Positions 1 through 8,177 of a stretch of DNA of 64,000 nucleotides are shown here, one piece after another. Under the pieces are notes generated by a model. It was not told the origin of the DNA, did no database searches, and worked only from the letters and a program-made list of their open reading frames with translations. The position numbers were made by a program, and so were the translations under genes. Origin of the DNA: Methyloversatilis universalis FAM5 (GTDB lineage Bacteria; Pseudomonadota; Gammaproteobacteria; Burkholderiales; Rhodocyclaceae); contig NZ_AFHG01000058.1 in assembly GCF_000214035.2 (NCBI RefSeq), positions 1-64,000 of the forward strand, read 5' to 3'. Each line of letters starts with the position of its first letter. Position 1 is the first letter of the stretch.

Positions 1-11
1 CGTGTGACCTG

Positions 12-42
12 GGCCGCATCGCGACGGGGCGTCGCGCCCACC
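12..42. repeat. partial REP-like arm at left edge
   Basis: The stretch starting GGCCGCATCGCG and ending CGCGCCCACC resembles the right arm of the palindromic element at 140-228 (GGCCGCATCGCGG...GCTCCCAC). It looks like a diverged second copy running off the left edge of the window. Only the similarity is seen; membership of a repeat family is inference. Confidence 0.45.
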
Positions 43-139
43 GGGTGCGGCACATGTTTGCGCACTTGGGTCGGGACTGTGGCCTGCCGGCGCTCATGCG
101 AACCAGGCGGATCGCGCGCTCTGCACCCTTGCCCGGATT

Positions 140-228
140 GTGGGAGCGGCGCCCTCGCCGCGACGGTGCGGTGGATCGGACTCCGGCCCGTGAACGAGGC
201 CGCATCGCGGCGGGGGCGCCGCTCCCAC
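140..228. repeat. REP-like long inverted repeat
   Basis: A 24-base left arm (140-163, GTGGGAGCGGCGCCC...) and a 24-base right arm (205-228, ...GCGCCGCTCCCAC) are reverse complements at 23 of 24 positions, separated by a 41-base loop. The left arm recurs exactly at 28418-28441. GTGGGAGCGGC-type palindromes are common intergenic REP elements in gamma- and betaproteobacteria. It lies downstream of ureF, where ureG would normally follow. Confidence 0.8.
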
Positions 229-267
229 TGGATCTGCAGCGGCGGCTGGCGTGCGGCGTGGCCGTGC

Positions 268-945
268 TCATGATCGGAACAGCCGCGAGTACTGGGTTTC
301 GTGCCGGCAGCTGGCGAGCGCGAGGCCGGGCGCGAAATTGCTCCAGTCCTCGCGCGGCAGTTCGAGCGCGGTGGCGACGCGGGCCGGCATCGCCTCACCG
401 AGCGCCATCAGCAGGCGCTGGCCGGCGGTCTGGCCCAGCGGCACCGCCTTGATCGCGGCCATCACCTGGTTTTCCGCCCAGGCCCAGGCCCAGGCGGTCA
501 GCGCCGGTTCGACCGGTACGCCCAGCGCCACCGCGGCGCCGGACCAGGCGGTCGGGTAGGCGATGTCGCCGCGGTCGGCAAGGCGGGCAGCGACGCCGGC
601 GCATTCCGGCAGCGCCTTCAGCAGCTGCAGGCAGGAATAGCCCATCTGCACCGTCTCGGCCCGCAGTTCGGCCGCTTCGCGGCTGGCCAGGTAGTCGTCG
701 TTCAGGTCCAGCACCGCCGCGATGTCGTCGGCCGCCCAGGCGCGCATCTGCGCGGCCAGCAAGGGCAGTTCGAAGGTGGCGATGCCGGCGTCGAACACCG
801 CGGCGATCCACGCCCCGGCGTCCGCCTCGGTCCGGATCGCGCCGCAATCGACCTGCCATTCCAGCCCCTGCGAATAGCTGAAGGCGCCGACCGGCAGCGT
901 CGGGCTGGCCAGATGCAGCAGGCGGACCAGGGCCAGCGTGTTCAT
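268..945 (-). CDS. ureF: urease accessory protein UreF
   Basis: A 225-residue protein starting [20 protein letters not shown], the typical UreF N-terminus (LLxLxSPxLPVGxFSYSxGLE). UreF works with UreD and UreG in the chaperone complex that loads carbamate and nickel into apo-urease, and is thought to control the GTPase UreG. An open frame extends further upstream, but the ATG at 945 matches the family start and gives a 4-base overlap with the end of ureE, so I chose it. The C-terminus ([11 protein letters not shown]) is the usual conserved UreF tail. No ureG follows within the window; downstream is only repeat-containing intergenic DNA. Confidence 0.95.
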   Translation of the reverse strand: MNTLALVRLLHLASPTLPVGAFSYSQGLEWQVDCGAIRTEADAGAWIAAVFDAGIATFELPLLAAQMRAWAADDIAAVLDLNDDYLASREAAELRAETVQMGYSCLQLLKALPECAGVAARLADRGDIAYPTAWSGAAVALGVPVEPALTAWAWAWAENQVMAAIKAVPLGQTAGQRLLMALGEAMPARVATALELPREDWSNFAPGLALASCRHETQYSRLFRS

Positions 946-1436
946 GCGCCGCCGCCGAACAGGTGCAGCTTCGCGCCGGTCTGTTCGGCGTGGGCGTGCG
1001 TGTGGTGCGCCGGGTGGCCGCCGTAGGCGCCGGCTTCCGGCTCGAATGGCGCCTGCGTCTCGCACACATCGAGGCCAAGGCCGGCCAGCATCTGCGCCAG
1101 CACATGGTCGGCGGCCAGCCGCAGCAGGCCCGGCTGTACCTCGACCGCGACGTGGCGGTTGCCGAGGTGGTAGGCGGCGCGCGCGATCAGCAGCGGGTCT
1201 GCGCTGCGTGCCTCGATCACCGTTTCCGGCGCGGCCTGTACCGCGACAACGCGGCCGTCATTGCCGGCCAGCCGGTCGCCGCCGCGCAGTATCGTGCCGC
1301 GCGGCAGGAAGAGGCCGACCTCCTCGCCCGAATCCAGGCGCGTGCGCAGCCTGCACTTGGCGCGCAGTTCGAAGGTCAGCGTCAGCGTATCGGCCGGCAC
1401 GGCGTTGGCCGGCGCGAAGGTTTCGATCAGCAGCAT
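942..1436 (-). CDS. ureE: urease accessory protein UreE (nickel metallochaperone)
   Basis: A 164-residue protein with the UreE N-terminal domain, the central metal-binding region ([14 protein letters not shown], with the conserved His of HLGNRH) and a histidine-rich tail ([11 protein letters not shown]) that can bind extra nickel. UreE is a cytosolic dimer that delivers Ni(II) to the urease activation complex. It sits between ureC, whose stop is 26 bases upstream, and ureF, which overlaps it by 4 bases, so it is part of the same operon. The His-rich tail is shorter than that of Klebsiella UreE but clear. Confidence 0.96.
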   Translation of the reverse strand: MLLIETFAPANAVPADTLTLTFELRAKCRLRTRLDSGEEVGLFLPRGTILRGGDRLAGNDGRVVAVQAAPETVIEARSADPLLIARAAYHLGNRHVAVEVQPGLLRLAADHVLAQMLAGLGLDVCETQAPFEPEAGAYGGHPAHHTHAHAEQTGAKLHLFGGGA

Positions 1437-1462
1437 GTCGTGTGCGGGCGAAGCCCGCCGGT

Positions 1463-3175
1463 TCAGAACAGGAAATAGCGCTGCGCCATCGGCAGCACCG
1501 CGGCGGGTTCGCAGATCAGGGCTTCACCGTCGGCGCGCACTTCGTAAGTCTCCGGATCGACATCGATCCGCGGCTGCCAGCCATTCAGCACCATGTCGGA
1601 CTTGCGGATGGCGCGTGTGTTGCGCACCGGCTCCAGCCGCTTGGCGAGGCCGAGGTCGGCGATTTTCGGGTTGTTCAGCGCGGCCTGCGACACGAAGGTG
1701 AGCGACGTCTTCAGACCGCCGGCGTAGCTGCCGAACATCGGCCGGTAATGCACCGGCTGCGGTGTCGGGATGGACGCGTTCGGGTCGCCCATCGCGGCGG
1801 CGGCGATCATGCCGCCCTTGAGGATCAGGCTGGGTTTGACGCCGAAGAAGGCGGGGCGCCACAGCACCAGATCGGCCAGCTTGCCCGGTTCGACCGAGCC
1901 GACGATGTGGCCGATGCCGTGCGTGATCGCCGGATTGATCGTGTACTTCGCGATGTAGCGGCGCACGCGGAAATTGTCGGCGGCCGGCGAGCGGCCGTCC
2001 GGGTCGCTCAGCGTGCCGCGCTGCAGCTTCATCTTGTGCGCCGCCTGCCAGGTACGGATGATCACTTCGCCGACCCGGCCCATGGCCTGCGAGTCGGACG
2101 ACATCATCGAGAAGGCGCCGAGGTCGTGCAGGATGTCCTCCGCGGCGATGGTTTCGCGGCGGATGCGGCTTTCGGCGAAGGCCACGTCCTCGGCGATGGC
2201 CGCGTCCAGGTGGTGGCACACCATGAGCATGTCGAGGTGCTCGTCTATGGTGTTCACCGTGTACGGCATGGTCGGATTGGTCGACGACGGCAGCACGTTG
2301 GGCAGGCCGGCCGCGCGCAGGATGTCCGGCGCATGGCCGCCGCCCGCGCCTTCGGTGTGGAAGGTGTGGATGGTGCGGCCCTTGAAGGCGTCCATCGTCG
2401 TTTCGACGAAGCCTGACTCGTTCAGCGTGTCGGTGTGGATGGCGACCTGTATGTCCATGTCCTCGGCCACCGACAGGCAGGTGTCGATCGCCGCCGGCGT
2501 GGTGCCCCAGTCCTCGTGCAGCTTCAGGCCGATCACGCCGGCTTCGATCTGTTCGCGCAGCGGCGCCGGCTGCGACGCATTGCCCTTGCCGAGGAAGCCG
2601 AGGTTCATCGGAAAGGCGTCGGCCGCGGCCAGCATCGAGTGGATGTGCCACGGACCCGGCGTGCACGTGGTGGCGAAGGTGCCGGTGGCCGGACCGGTGC
2701 CGCCACCCAGCATCGTCGTGACGCCGGACATCAGCGCCTCTTCGATCTGCTGCGGACAGATGAAGTGGATGTGGCTGTCGATGCCGCCGGCGGTGACGAT
2801 CATGCCTTCGCCGGCGATGATTTCGGTGCCCGGCCCGATCACGATGCCGACACCCGGCTGGATGTCCGGATTGCCGGCCTTGCCGATCGCGGCGATGAAG
2901 CCGTTCTTCAGGCCGATGTCGGCCTTCACGATGCCCCAGTGGTCGACGATGAGCGCGTTGGTGATGACGGTGTCCATCACCTCTGCCGCGCAGCGCTGGC
3001 TCTGGCCCATGCCGTCACGGATCACCTTGCCGCCGCCGAACTTGACTTCCTCGCCGTAGACCGTGCAGTCGCGCTCGACCTCGATCCACAGATCGGTGTC
3101 GGCCAGACGCACGCGATCGCCGGTGGTCGGGCCGAACATTTCCGCATAGGCCTGCCGGCTGATGCGCGTGCTCAT
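1463..3175 (-). CDS. ureC: urease alpha subunit UreC (EC 3.5.1.5)
   Basis: A 570-residue catalytic subunit of full length. All metal and active-site residues are visible: His135 and His137 (HIH), Lys218 in GLKLHEDWG (the carbamylated bridging lysine), His247, His273, the catalytic flap His321 (MVCHH) and Asp361 in [12 protein letters not shown]. It hydrolyses urea to ammonia and carbamate using two nickel ions, in the cytoplasm, with UreA and UreB. The gene starts 7 bases downstream of the small membrane ORF at 3183-3398 and belongs to the minus-strand urease operon. Nothing suggests inactivation. Confidence 0.99.
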   Translation of the reverse strand: MSTRISRQAYAEMFGPTTGDRVRLADTDLWIEVERDCTVYGEEVKFGGGKVIRDGMGQSQRCAAEVMDTVITNALIVDHWGIVKADIGLKNGFIAAIGKAGNPDIQPGVGIVIGPGTEIIAGEGMIVTAGGIDSHIHFICPQQIEEALMSGVTTMLGGGTGPATGTFATTCTPGPWHIHSMLAAADAFPMNLGFLGKGNASQPAPLREQIEAGVIGLKLHEDWGTTPAAIDTCLSVAEDMDIQVAIHTDTLNESGFVETTMDAFKGRTIHTFHTEGAGGGHAPDILRAAGLPNVLPSSTNPTMPYTVNTIDEHLDMLMVCHHLDAAIAEDVAFAESRIRRETIAAEDILHDLGAFSMMSSDSQAMGRVGEVIIRTWQAAHKMKLQRGTLSDPDGRSPAADNFRVRRYIAKYTINPAITHGIGHIVGSVEPGKLADLVLWRPAFFGVKPSLILKGGMIAAAAMGDPNASIPTPQPVHYRPMFGSYAGGLKTSLTFVSQAALNNPKIADLGLAKRLEPVRNTRAIRKSDMVLNGWQPRIDVDPETYEVRADGEALICEPAAVLPMAQRYFLF

Positions 3176-3182
3176 GCGTCGA

Positions 3183-3398
3183 TCAGTCCTTGAACATGCG
3201 GCGGGCCGAGCGGGCGCGCCGGCGCATCATCAGTCCGCCGAGGCCGCCGACGACCGCCGCCGCGATCAGCAGCGCCACGTGGTCCGGCTCGCTCATCAGG
3301 TGCAGCAGCGCGTCGCCCATGCTGCCGTGGTGTTCGCCCGGGTGGGCCCAGGCGTAGCCGCTCCACGCCAGCGTCAGGGTCATCAGTGCCTGCATCAT
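3183..3398 (-). CDS. small single-TM protein in urease operon (UreJ/HupE-like fragment)
   Basis: A 71-residue protein starting [20 protein letters not shown]. It has a signal-like N-terminus ending at AWA, a His-rich stretch (HPGEHHG), a HLMSEPDH motif and one membrane helix followed by an Arg-rich tail. I chose the ATG at 3398 because an AGGAG ribosome site lies 8 bases upstream; the open frame itself is longer. The HPGEHH...DH pattern recalls metal-associated HupE/UreJ membrane proteins, but the protein has one helix instead of six or seven. A role in nickel handling is inference from the motif and its place between ureB and ureC. Confidence 0.75.
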   Translation of the reverse strand: MMQALMTLTLAWSGYAWAHPGEHHGSMGDALLHLMSEPDHVALLIAAAVVGGLGGLMMRRRARSARRMFKD

Positions 3399-3465
3399 TG
3401 CGGTGCTCCTTTCAGGAAGATTGAATCGGTTCGAAATCGTTGCGAGCCTGCACCCGGCCGGGCGC

Positions 3466-3792
3466 TCATGCGCCGCCCGGCACCTTGTCCAGCGAGCCCT
3501 GCACGCGGCCCTTGAAGCCATACACCCGGCGCTCGCCGGCCAGCGCCACCAGCGTCACCGTGCGCATCTGGCCGGGCTCGAAGCGCACCGCGGTGCCGGC
3601 CGCGATGTCCAGCCGGTAGCCGCGCGCGGCGATGCGGTCGAACAGCAGCGCGTCATTGGTTTCGGCGAAGTGGTAGTGCGAGCCGACCTGCACCGGCCGG
3701 TCACCGCTGTTGCGCACGTCCAGCGTGAGCGTGGGGCGGCCGGCATTCAGTTCGATGTCGCCGTCGGCGACCTGCATCTGTCCCGGGATCAT
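3466..3792 (-). CDS. ureB: urease beta subunit UreB
   Basis: A 108-residue protein starting [20 protein letters not shown], with the family hallmarks [11 protein letters not shown] and [12 protein letters not shown]. It is a structural subunit of the (UreABC)3 urease holoenzyme; in this family its contacts shape the mobile region next to the active site. It is encoded separately from UreA, as in Klebsiella and unlike Helicobacter, where the two are fused. It lies between two small operon ORFs; the 67 bases to the next gene carry only that gene's ribosome site. Confidence 0.97.
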   Translation of the reverse strand: MIPGQMQVADGDIELNAGRPTLTLDVRNSGDRPVQVGSHYHFAETNDALLFDRIAARGYRLDIAAGTAVRFEPGQMRTVTLVALAGERRVYGFKGRVQGSLDKVPGGA

Positions 3793-3807
3793 GTCCAGTC
3801 CTTCATG

Positions 3808-4086
3808 TCAGCCGGAGCGCGCACCAAAACGGTAATCGCGCCCGGGCTTGGTGCCGTCGTCGGCCGGCGCACCGTCGCTGCGGCGCTCGAGCATGTCGCG
3901 CACCAGCAGCAGGCTCACCAGCAGGTCTTCGTCGTCGGTGCGTTCCTCGATGTCGGCCAGCGTGCGGGTGCGGTAATCGAGATCGGTGCGCAGCGCGTCG
4001 AGGTTCACCGACTCGCCCAGGCTGCGCCGCACGCCCAGCTTGAAGCGTGCGAGCCGGCGGGCCAGCTCCATGTCGTCGTCGCTCAT
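3808..4086 (-). CDS. hypothetical protein inside urease operon
   Basis: A 92-residue, charged and probably cytosolic protein (starts MSDDDMELARRLARFK), with a predicted helical middle (LLVSLLLVRDMLERR) and a polar C-terminus. It has no signal peptide or clear membrane segment and no motif I recognise. It starts 7 bases after the ureA stop and ends 15 bases before the ureB start, on the same strand, so it is almost certainly co-transcribed and translated. An accessory role in urease assembly can only be inferred from position. Confidence 0.7.
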   Translation of the reverse strand: MSDDDMELARRLARFKLGVRRSLGESVNLDALRTDLDYRTRTLADIEERTDDEDLLVSLLLVRDMLERRSDGAPADDGTKPGRDYRFGARSG

Positions 4087-4093
4087 GCCGCCC

Positions 4094-4396
4094 TCACGGT
4101 ATCGGGTGATGGACGGTGACCAGCTTGGTGCCGTCCGGGAAGGTGGCTTCGATCTGGATGTCCGGAATCATTTCCGGCACGCCTTCCATGACGTCGTCAC
4201 GGCTGAGCAGGGTCGTGCCGTGGCTCATCAGTTCGGCCACGCTGCGGCCGTCGCGCGCGCCTTCCATGATGGCGGCGGTGATGTAGGCCACCGCTTCCGG
4301 GTAGTTCAGCTTCAGCCCGCGTGCGCGCCGGCGTTCGGCCAGCAGCGCGGCGGTGAAGATGAGCAGCTTGTCCTTTTCGCGCGGAGTCAGTTCCAT
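4094..4396 (-). CDS. ureA: urease gamma subunit UreA
   Basis: A 100-residue protein, exactly the usual UreA length, starting [20 protein letters not shown] and carrying [15 protein letters not shown] and the C-terminal TVHHPIP. It is the small structural subunit of urease. The open frame extends upstream to 4522, but the ATG at 4396 gives the canonical N-terminus. It lies 16 bases after the ureD stop and is the first structural gene of the operon. Confidence 0.98.
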   Translation of the reverse strand: MELTPREKDKLLIFTAALLAERRRARGLKLNYPEAVAYITAAIMEGARDGRSVAELMSHGTTLLSRDDVMEGVPEMIPDIQIEATFPDGTKLVTVHHPIP

Positions 4397-4412
4397 CGTG
4401 CGGTCGGTCGGT

Positions 4413-5270
4413 TCAGGTGTTCCAGATGCGCGGTGTCTGCGCCGGTCGTCCGGCCAGGGCCGGGCGGATGAGCGACCACAAATGCACGAACCATGCCCGC
4501 GCTGCCTGCGTGCAGTCGCCACGCCAGCGCGCGACCAGCAGATGGGGCAGGCGGGTGACGCCGCCGTGACCGCCGGGGTCCGGCAGCGCGCGGCAGGCGG
4601 CGAGCAGCGCGTCGTCGGCGTCCAGTCCGGCGGCGATCAGCGTGCCGAACACCGGTGCCCCGGCCAGGCCGGCGACCGAGCCCAGCAGCGGCGCGTCGCC
4701 GGCGATGCGCGCCTGTTCCAGCCAGATCGTGCGGCCGCCCAGCCGGATGCGGGTATCCACCGCCAGCCGGCCGCTGCGGTAGCGCTCGCCGCTGGCGGTG
4801 CGGCCCAGGCACCACAGGTCCATGCCGATGAAACGGCCGCCGGCCGCCAGATCGACGCAGGTCGAGGCGCGGGCGCGCGCGCCGTCGAACACGATGGCCT
4901 CCTGCGGCAGCCATTCCAGCAGCCCGCCCGCGGCCACCCGCAGCCGCTGTTCCGCCTGCGCGAGCGGTCCGGCGCTGCGGTACCACTTGGCCGCGCCAGG
5001 CGTGGTGAGCAGCGCGTGGGCGGCCGGGCCGACCTCGACATCGACCTGCAGCCGGTCGCCGCCGGCGATGCCGGAGGGCGGGTGCAGCAGCAGCGTGTGG
5101 CACACCGCCGGCCCTTCGGGATAGAGCGCCTTCTGCACCCGCAAGGGGCCGTGATGCGCGCGATGCGCCAGCACGGTGCGGTGGTCGAGCGCGCGGTAGG
5201 CCAGGCTGAGGGAAGCCGGCCAGCCGCACTCGGTGCCGGCGGCGTCAGCGGGAACAGGGGCAGGCGTCAT
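4413..5270 (-). CDS. ureD: urease accessory protein UreD
   Basis: A 285-residue protein (start ATG 5270, [12 protein letters not shown]...) with UreD hallmarks: [23 protein letters not shown] and [14 protein letters not shown]. UreD binds apo-urease directly and forms the platform for UreF and UreG, with a proposed channel for nickel. It is the first gene of the minus-strand urease operon; its promoter should lie in the 121-base divergent gap 5271-5391. The frame is open upstream to 5525, but that extension has no family similarity and would run into the divergent protease gene. Confidence 0.95.
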   Translation of the reverse strand: MTPAPVPADAAGTECGWPASLSLAYRALDHRTVLAHRAHHGPLRVQKALYPEGPAVCHTLLLHPPSGIAGGDRLQVDVEVGPAAHALLTTPGAAKWYRSAGPLAQAEQRLRVAAGGLLEWLPQEAIVFDGARARASTCVDLAAGGRFIGMDLWCLGRTASGERYRSGRLAVDTRIRLGGRTIWLEQARIAGDAPLLGSVAGLAGAPVFGTLIAAGLDADDALLAACRALPDPGGHGGVTRLPHLLVARWRGDCTQAARAWFVHLWSLIRPALAGRPAQTPRIWNT

Positions 5271-5337
5271 GTGCGGGGCGGAAAAGGCGCAAGAGGCGGA
5301 AAGGGGGCGGGATCGAAGTGCCTGGAACCGTGGGCAC

Positions 5338-5350
5338 TGTCCGACGGACA
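5338..5350. promoter_or_regulatory. 13-base palindrome between ureD and protease gene
   Basis: TGTCCGACGGACA is a perfect 6-1-6 inverted repeat in the divergent intergenic region, 68 bases from the ureD start and 42 bases from the protease start. The position suits an operator serving one or both genes. No matching regulator is visible nearby, so this is only a candidate site. Confidence 0.35.
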
Positions 5351-5391
5351 AAGCACGTCGTGTGCCGCACGCATCCGCGAGGTGATTCCGC

Positions 5392-6243
5392 ATGAAGCGC
5401 GTTGTCCCTGCCTGTCTGACCGTCCTGCTGACCTGTCTGCTGCCGGTGCTCGCGCCGCCGGCGGCCGCGGTCGATACCGTGCCGCCGCCCGGCCTGCTCG
5501 ACCGGGTGCCGGTGGCCGCCCGCACCGTGTTCCAGATCTACGCGAAGTCCGAGCGCGGCACCTCGTCCGGTTCCGCGGTGGTGGTCGGCCCCGGGCTGCT
5601 GGCCACCAGCTGCCACGTGCTGAACGATGCCAGCCGGGCGGTGGTGGTGCAGACCGGCGAAGCGCTGCCGGTGACCCTGGTGGCGGCGGACTGGCGGCGC
5701 GACCTGTGCGTGGTGCAGTCGGACCAGATCGATACCCGGGCGGCGCCGCTGCTGCCGTCCAGCCAGCTGCGCAAGGACGATCTGGTGTTCAGTCTGGGCT
5801 TCACCGGTGGCCGCTTCGCCTACGACCTCGGCCGGGTGAAGCAGCTGTACGCGATGGACGGCAGCCGGGTGCTGCGCGGCAATGCGGCCTTCGCCGCGGG
5901 GGCGTCCGGCGGCGGCCTGTTCGACGAGGAAGGGCGGCTGGTGGGCATCCTCACCTTCTACAAGCTGAGCCCCGACCACACCATGTTCTTCGCGGTGCCG
6001 GCCGACTGGGTGCCGGAGGTGCTGGCCGCCGGCATACAGCCGCGCACCGCGGACAGCCACCCGTTCTGGGCCGAGCGCGAAGAGCTGCGGCTGCCCTTCC
6101 TGCAGGCGGTGCAGTACGAATACGAAGGCCGCTGGGACGCGCTGGCACAGTATGCGCAGGGCTGGCTGGAGCGCGAACCGTCGGCGCCGGAGGCGCGCGA
6201 CACGCTGGAACAGGCGCGGGCGCGGGCCGCACCGGCGCCCTGA
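5392..6243 (+). CDS. secreted trypsin-like serine protease
   Basis: A 283-residue protein with an N-terminal signal peptide (MKRVVPACLTVLLTCLLPVL, cleavage likely after AAA near residue 26). It has a chymotrypsin/DegP-type fold: His75 (SCH), Asp104 (RRDLCVV) and Ser172 (GASGGGLF) form the triad. There is no PDZ domain; the last 80 residues are predicted helical and may be a TPR-like tail. It probably acts in the periplasm. It is divergent from ureD and convergent with the HD-GYP gene, with 7 bases between the stops. Substrates are unknown. Confidence 0.88.
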   Translation: MKRVVPACLTVLLTCLLPVLAPPAAAVDTVPPPGLLDRVPVAARTVFQIYAKSERGTSSGSAVVVGPGLLATSCHVLNDASRAVVVQTGEALPVTLVAADWRRDLCVVQSDQIDTRAAPLLPSSQLRKDDLVFSLGFTGGRFAYDLGRVKQLYAMDGSRVLRGNAAFAAGASGGGLFDEEGRLVGILTFYKLSPDHTMFFAVPADWVPEVLAAGIQPRTADSHPFWAEREELRLPFLQAVQYEYEGRWDALAQYAQGWLEREPSAPEARDTLEQARARAAPAP

Positions 6244-6250
6244 GAGGCGC

Positions 6251-7378
6251 TCAGCCGGACAGGCCGAAGCGCTTCTGGATCGCGCCGACTTCGCCGATGC
6301 AGCTGGCGAAGGCGCTCACGCAGTGCGGGTCGAGCTGGCCGCGGTCGCTCATCCGGGCCAGCTCGGCCAGCGCCTCCGCATTGGTCCAGGGCTTCTTGTA
6401 CGGCCGTTCGGCGGTGAGCGCGTCAAAGACGTCGGCGATGCTGACGATGCGCGCTTCCAGCGGAATCTCGTCGCCGCGCAGTCCGCGCGGGTAGCCGCTG
6501 CCATCCAGCAGTTCGTGATGGCAGCCGACGATGTTGCGCAGGATGGCCAGATAGGGCGTGGTCGCCAGCCCGGCTTCCTGCATGACTTCGTTGATCAGCT
6601 TCACGCCCAGTTCCACATGGCCCTGCATCAGCCGCCGTTCGCTGTCGTTCAGCCGGCCCGGCTTGAGCAGGATGCTGTCCGAGATGCCCACCTTGCCGAT
6701 GTCGTGCAGCGGCGAGAACAGGTACAGATGCTCGATGAATTCGTCATCCAGCCGGTAGTGGCGCGCCACCCGCTGCGCGATCAGCCGCACGTAGCTCGAC
6801 ATGCGGTCGAGATGACGGCCGGTCTCGATGTCGCGCAGGTGGGCCAGCCCGCGCGCCACCTTGACCATGCCCTCCACCGCGTGCGACAGGTTGAACACGT
6901 TCAGTACCGACAGCCGGCACAGCTGAACGTAGATCTGCAGATCGTCCGGCAGGCGGCCGTCAAAGGCGCCGGGCTTGCGCGAATCGAAGAACAGGAAGCC
7001 GAGCAGCGTGCCCGCCTGGTAGAGCGGCACCGTGTAGCTGCTGCGATAGCCGCGCGCCAGCAGCCACACCGTGTGCTCGCCGTGCGGCAGCGGCAGCTGG
7101 GTGAAGTCGTGGATCACCCGGCTTTCGCGCCGCGACGCCAGTTCGGACAGCGAGGGCACCTCCGACAGCGGGCGCTCGTACAGCGCCAGCGGGTCGGTCA
7201 CATCGCTCGAATTCACATAGGTCTTGAGCAGCCCATGCCGCGCGTCATACAGCGCGATCGCGATGCGATGCACCTGGGGGTGATGCTGGCGCACCTGTAC
7301 GTGCAGCCAGCGCATCTGGTCGGTGAGCGAGCTGCCGCCCTCGTCGTCCAGATGTTCGTAACTGACCTGTTGGTCCAT
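6251..7378 (-). CDS. GAF/HD-GYP domain protein, putative c-di-GMP phosphodiesterase
   Basis: A 375-residue cytosolic protein. Residues about 20-160 look like a GAF-type sensory domain; about 170-375 form an HD-GYP domain with H225-D226 (LHDIGKVG), His287-His288, D292-GSGYP-297 (intact GYP) and Asp316 (IADVFDA). Intact metal ligands and GYP suggest real c-di-GMP hydrolysis. The gene lies 78 bases downstream of mocA on the same strand but has no obvious link to molybdenum metabolism. Signalling towards biofilm or surface glycan is plausible but not shown. Confidence 0.92.
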   Translation of the reverse strand: MDQQVSYEHLDDEGGSSLTDQMRWLHVQVRQHHPQVHRIAIALYDARHGLLKTYVNSSDVTDPLALYERPLSEVPSLSELASRRESRVIHDFTQLPLPHGEHTVWLLARGYRSSYTVPLYQAGTLLGFLFFDSRKPGAFDGRLPDDLQIYVQLCRLSVLNVFNLSHAVEGMVKVARGLAHLRDIETGRHLDRMSSYVRLIAQRVARHYRLDDEFIEHLYLFSPLHDIGKVGISDSILLKPGRLNDSERRLMQGHVELGVKLINEVMQEAGLATTPYLAILRNIVGCHHELLDGSGYPRGLRGDEIPLEARIVSIADVFDALTAERPYKKPWTNAEALAELARMSDRGQLDPHCVSAFASCIGEVGAIQKRFGLSG

Positions 7379-7456
7379 GAGTCGTTCAGAGAAGTGGGGC
7401 CGTGAGCGAATAGCGTCCGCGCCGCGGTGCGGCTTGAATGCCCGCAGACTAACCGA

Positions 7457-8056
7457 TCATCGGCCGGGAGGTGTTCCGCCGTCCGCCGGGGGCGGCATCA
7501 GGTCGCGCGGGTGATCGACGTCGCGCAGCACCGCGTCGTCCGCGCTGTCGACCTGACGCACCGTCGCGCCGCGCAGCAGTTCGCGCGCGCCCTGGTCGCC
7601 GCTCAGTGCGCACAGGGCGGGCCGGTGCGCGGCACCGAAGGCGACCGGATGGCCGCGCCGGCCCGCGAAGGCGGCGGCGGCGATGTCCTCCGGTGTCTGC
7701 AATGCGGCCGCGACTGCGCGGATGATCCGCGGGTCCAGCCAGGGCATGTCGGCCAGCGCCACCAGCCAGCCGTCGGCGTCCGCGCTGGCCCTGACCGCAG
7801 CGGCCAGCGCATGGCCCATGCCGCCTTCGGCCGCGGCGCTTTCGACGATGCGGCAGCCGGCATCGCGCAGCTGGGCCGCCAGGGCGGGCTGCCCGGGGCG
7901 GATGACCGCCAGACTGCCGGGCAGGGCGGCGCACAGCGCTTCTGCGGCGTGCGTGGCCACGCTGCGGCCGTCCGGCAGCGGCGCCATCAGCTTGCTGACG
8001 CGGCCGTCCGGATCGAAGCGGCGGCCGAAACCGGCGGCGAGCAGGATGCCCTGCAT
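7457..8056 (-). CDS. mocA: molybdenum cofactor cytidylyltransferase (MocA-like)
   Basis: A 199-residue nucleotidyltransferase starting MQGILLAAGFGRRFDPDG, with the LAAG.G.RF...K nucleotide-binding signature, LVALADMPW (metal-binding DMP) and RRGHPVAFG. Proteins of this type convert Mo-molybdopterin to the cytosine dinucleotide form used by xanthine-oxidase-family enzymes. I chose the ATG at 8056; the longer frame adds low-complexity residues. It follows xdhC and two molybdenum hydroxylase large subunits, which need exactly this cofactor. A MobA-like guanylyl role is less likely in this context. Confidence 0.88.
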   Translation of the reverse strand: MQGILLAAGFGRRFDPDGRVSKLMAPLPDGRSVATHAAEALCAALPGSLAVIRPGQPALAAQLRDAGCRIVESAAAEGGMGHALAAAVRASADADGWLVALADMPWLDPRIIRAVAAALQTPEDIAAAAFAGRRGHPVAFGAAHRPALCALSGDQGARELLRGATVRQVDSADDAVLRDVDHPRDLMPPPADGGTPPGR

Positions 8057-8156
8057 CAGGCGAAAACCGCCGTGACGGCGGGGTACGGCGTGCCGGCGCG
8101 CCGGACCGACGACGGAGGGGGGTGTCGTCTGCCCGGCGGCCGTACGCCGTTCGGTT

Positions 8157-8174
8157 GCGCGCCCGCAGGCGCGC
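8157..8174 (-). terminator. GC-rich hairpin after xdhC
   Basis: GCGCGCC-CGCA-GGCGCGC is a perfect 7-base stem with a 4-base loop, 3 bases beyond the xdhC stop. There is no T-tract, so it may be an mRNA-stabilising or partial termination hairpin between xdhC and mocA. The surrounding 121-base gap is rich in further GC hairpins. Confidence 0.45.
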
Positions 8175-8177
8175 GTG

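Noticed and set aside
4353-6494. 713-codon plus-strand frame across ureD and the protease
   Set aside because: It crosses two real genes and a divergent promoter region and has low-complexity Arg/Ala/Gly composition.
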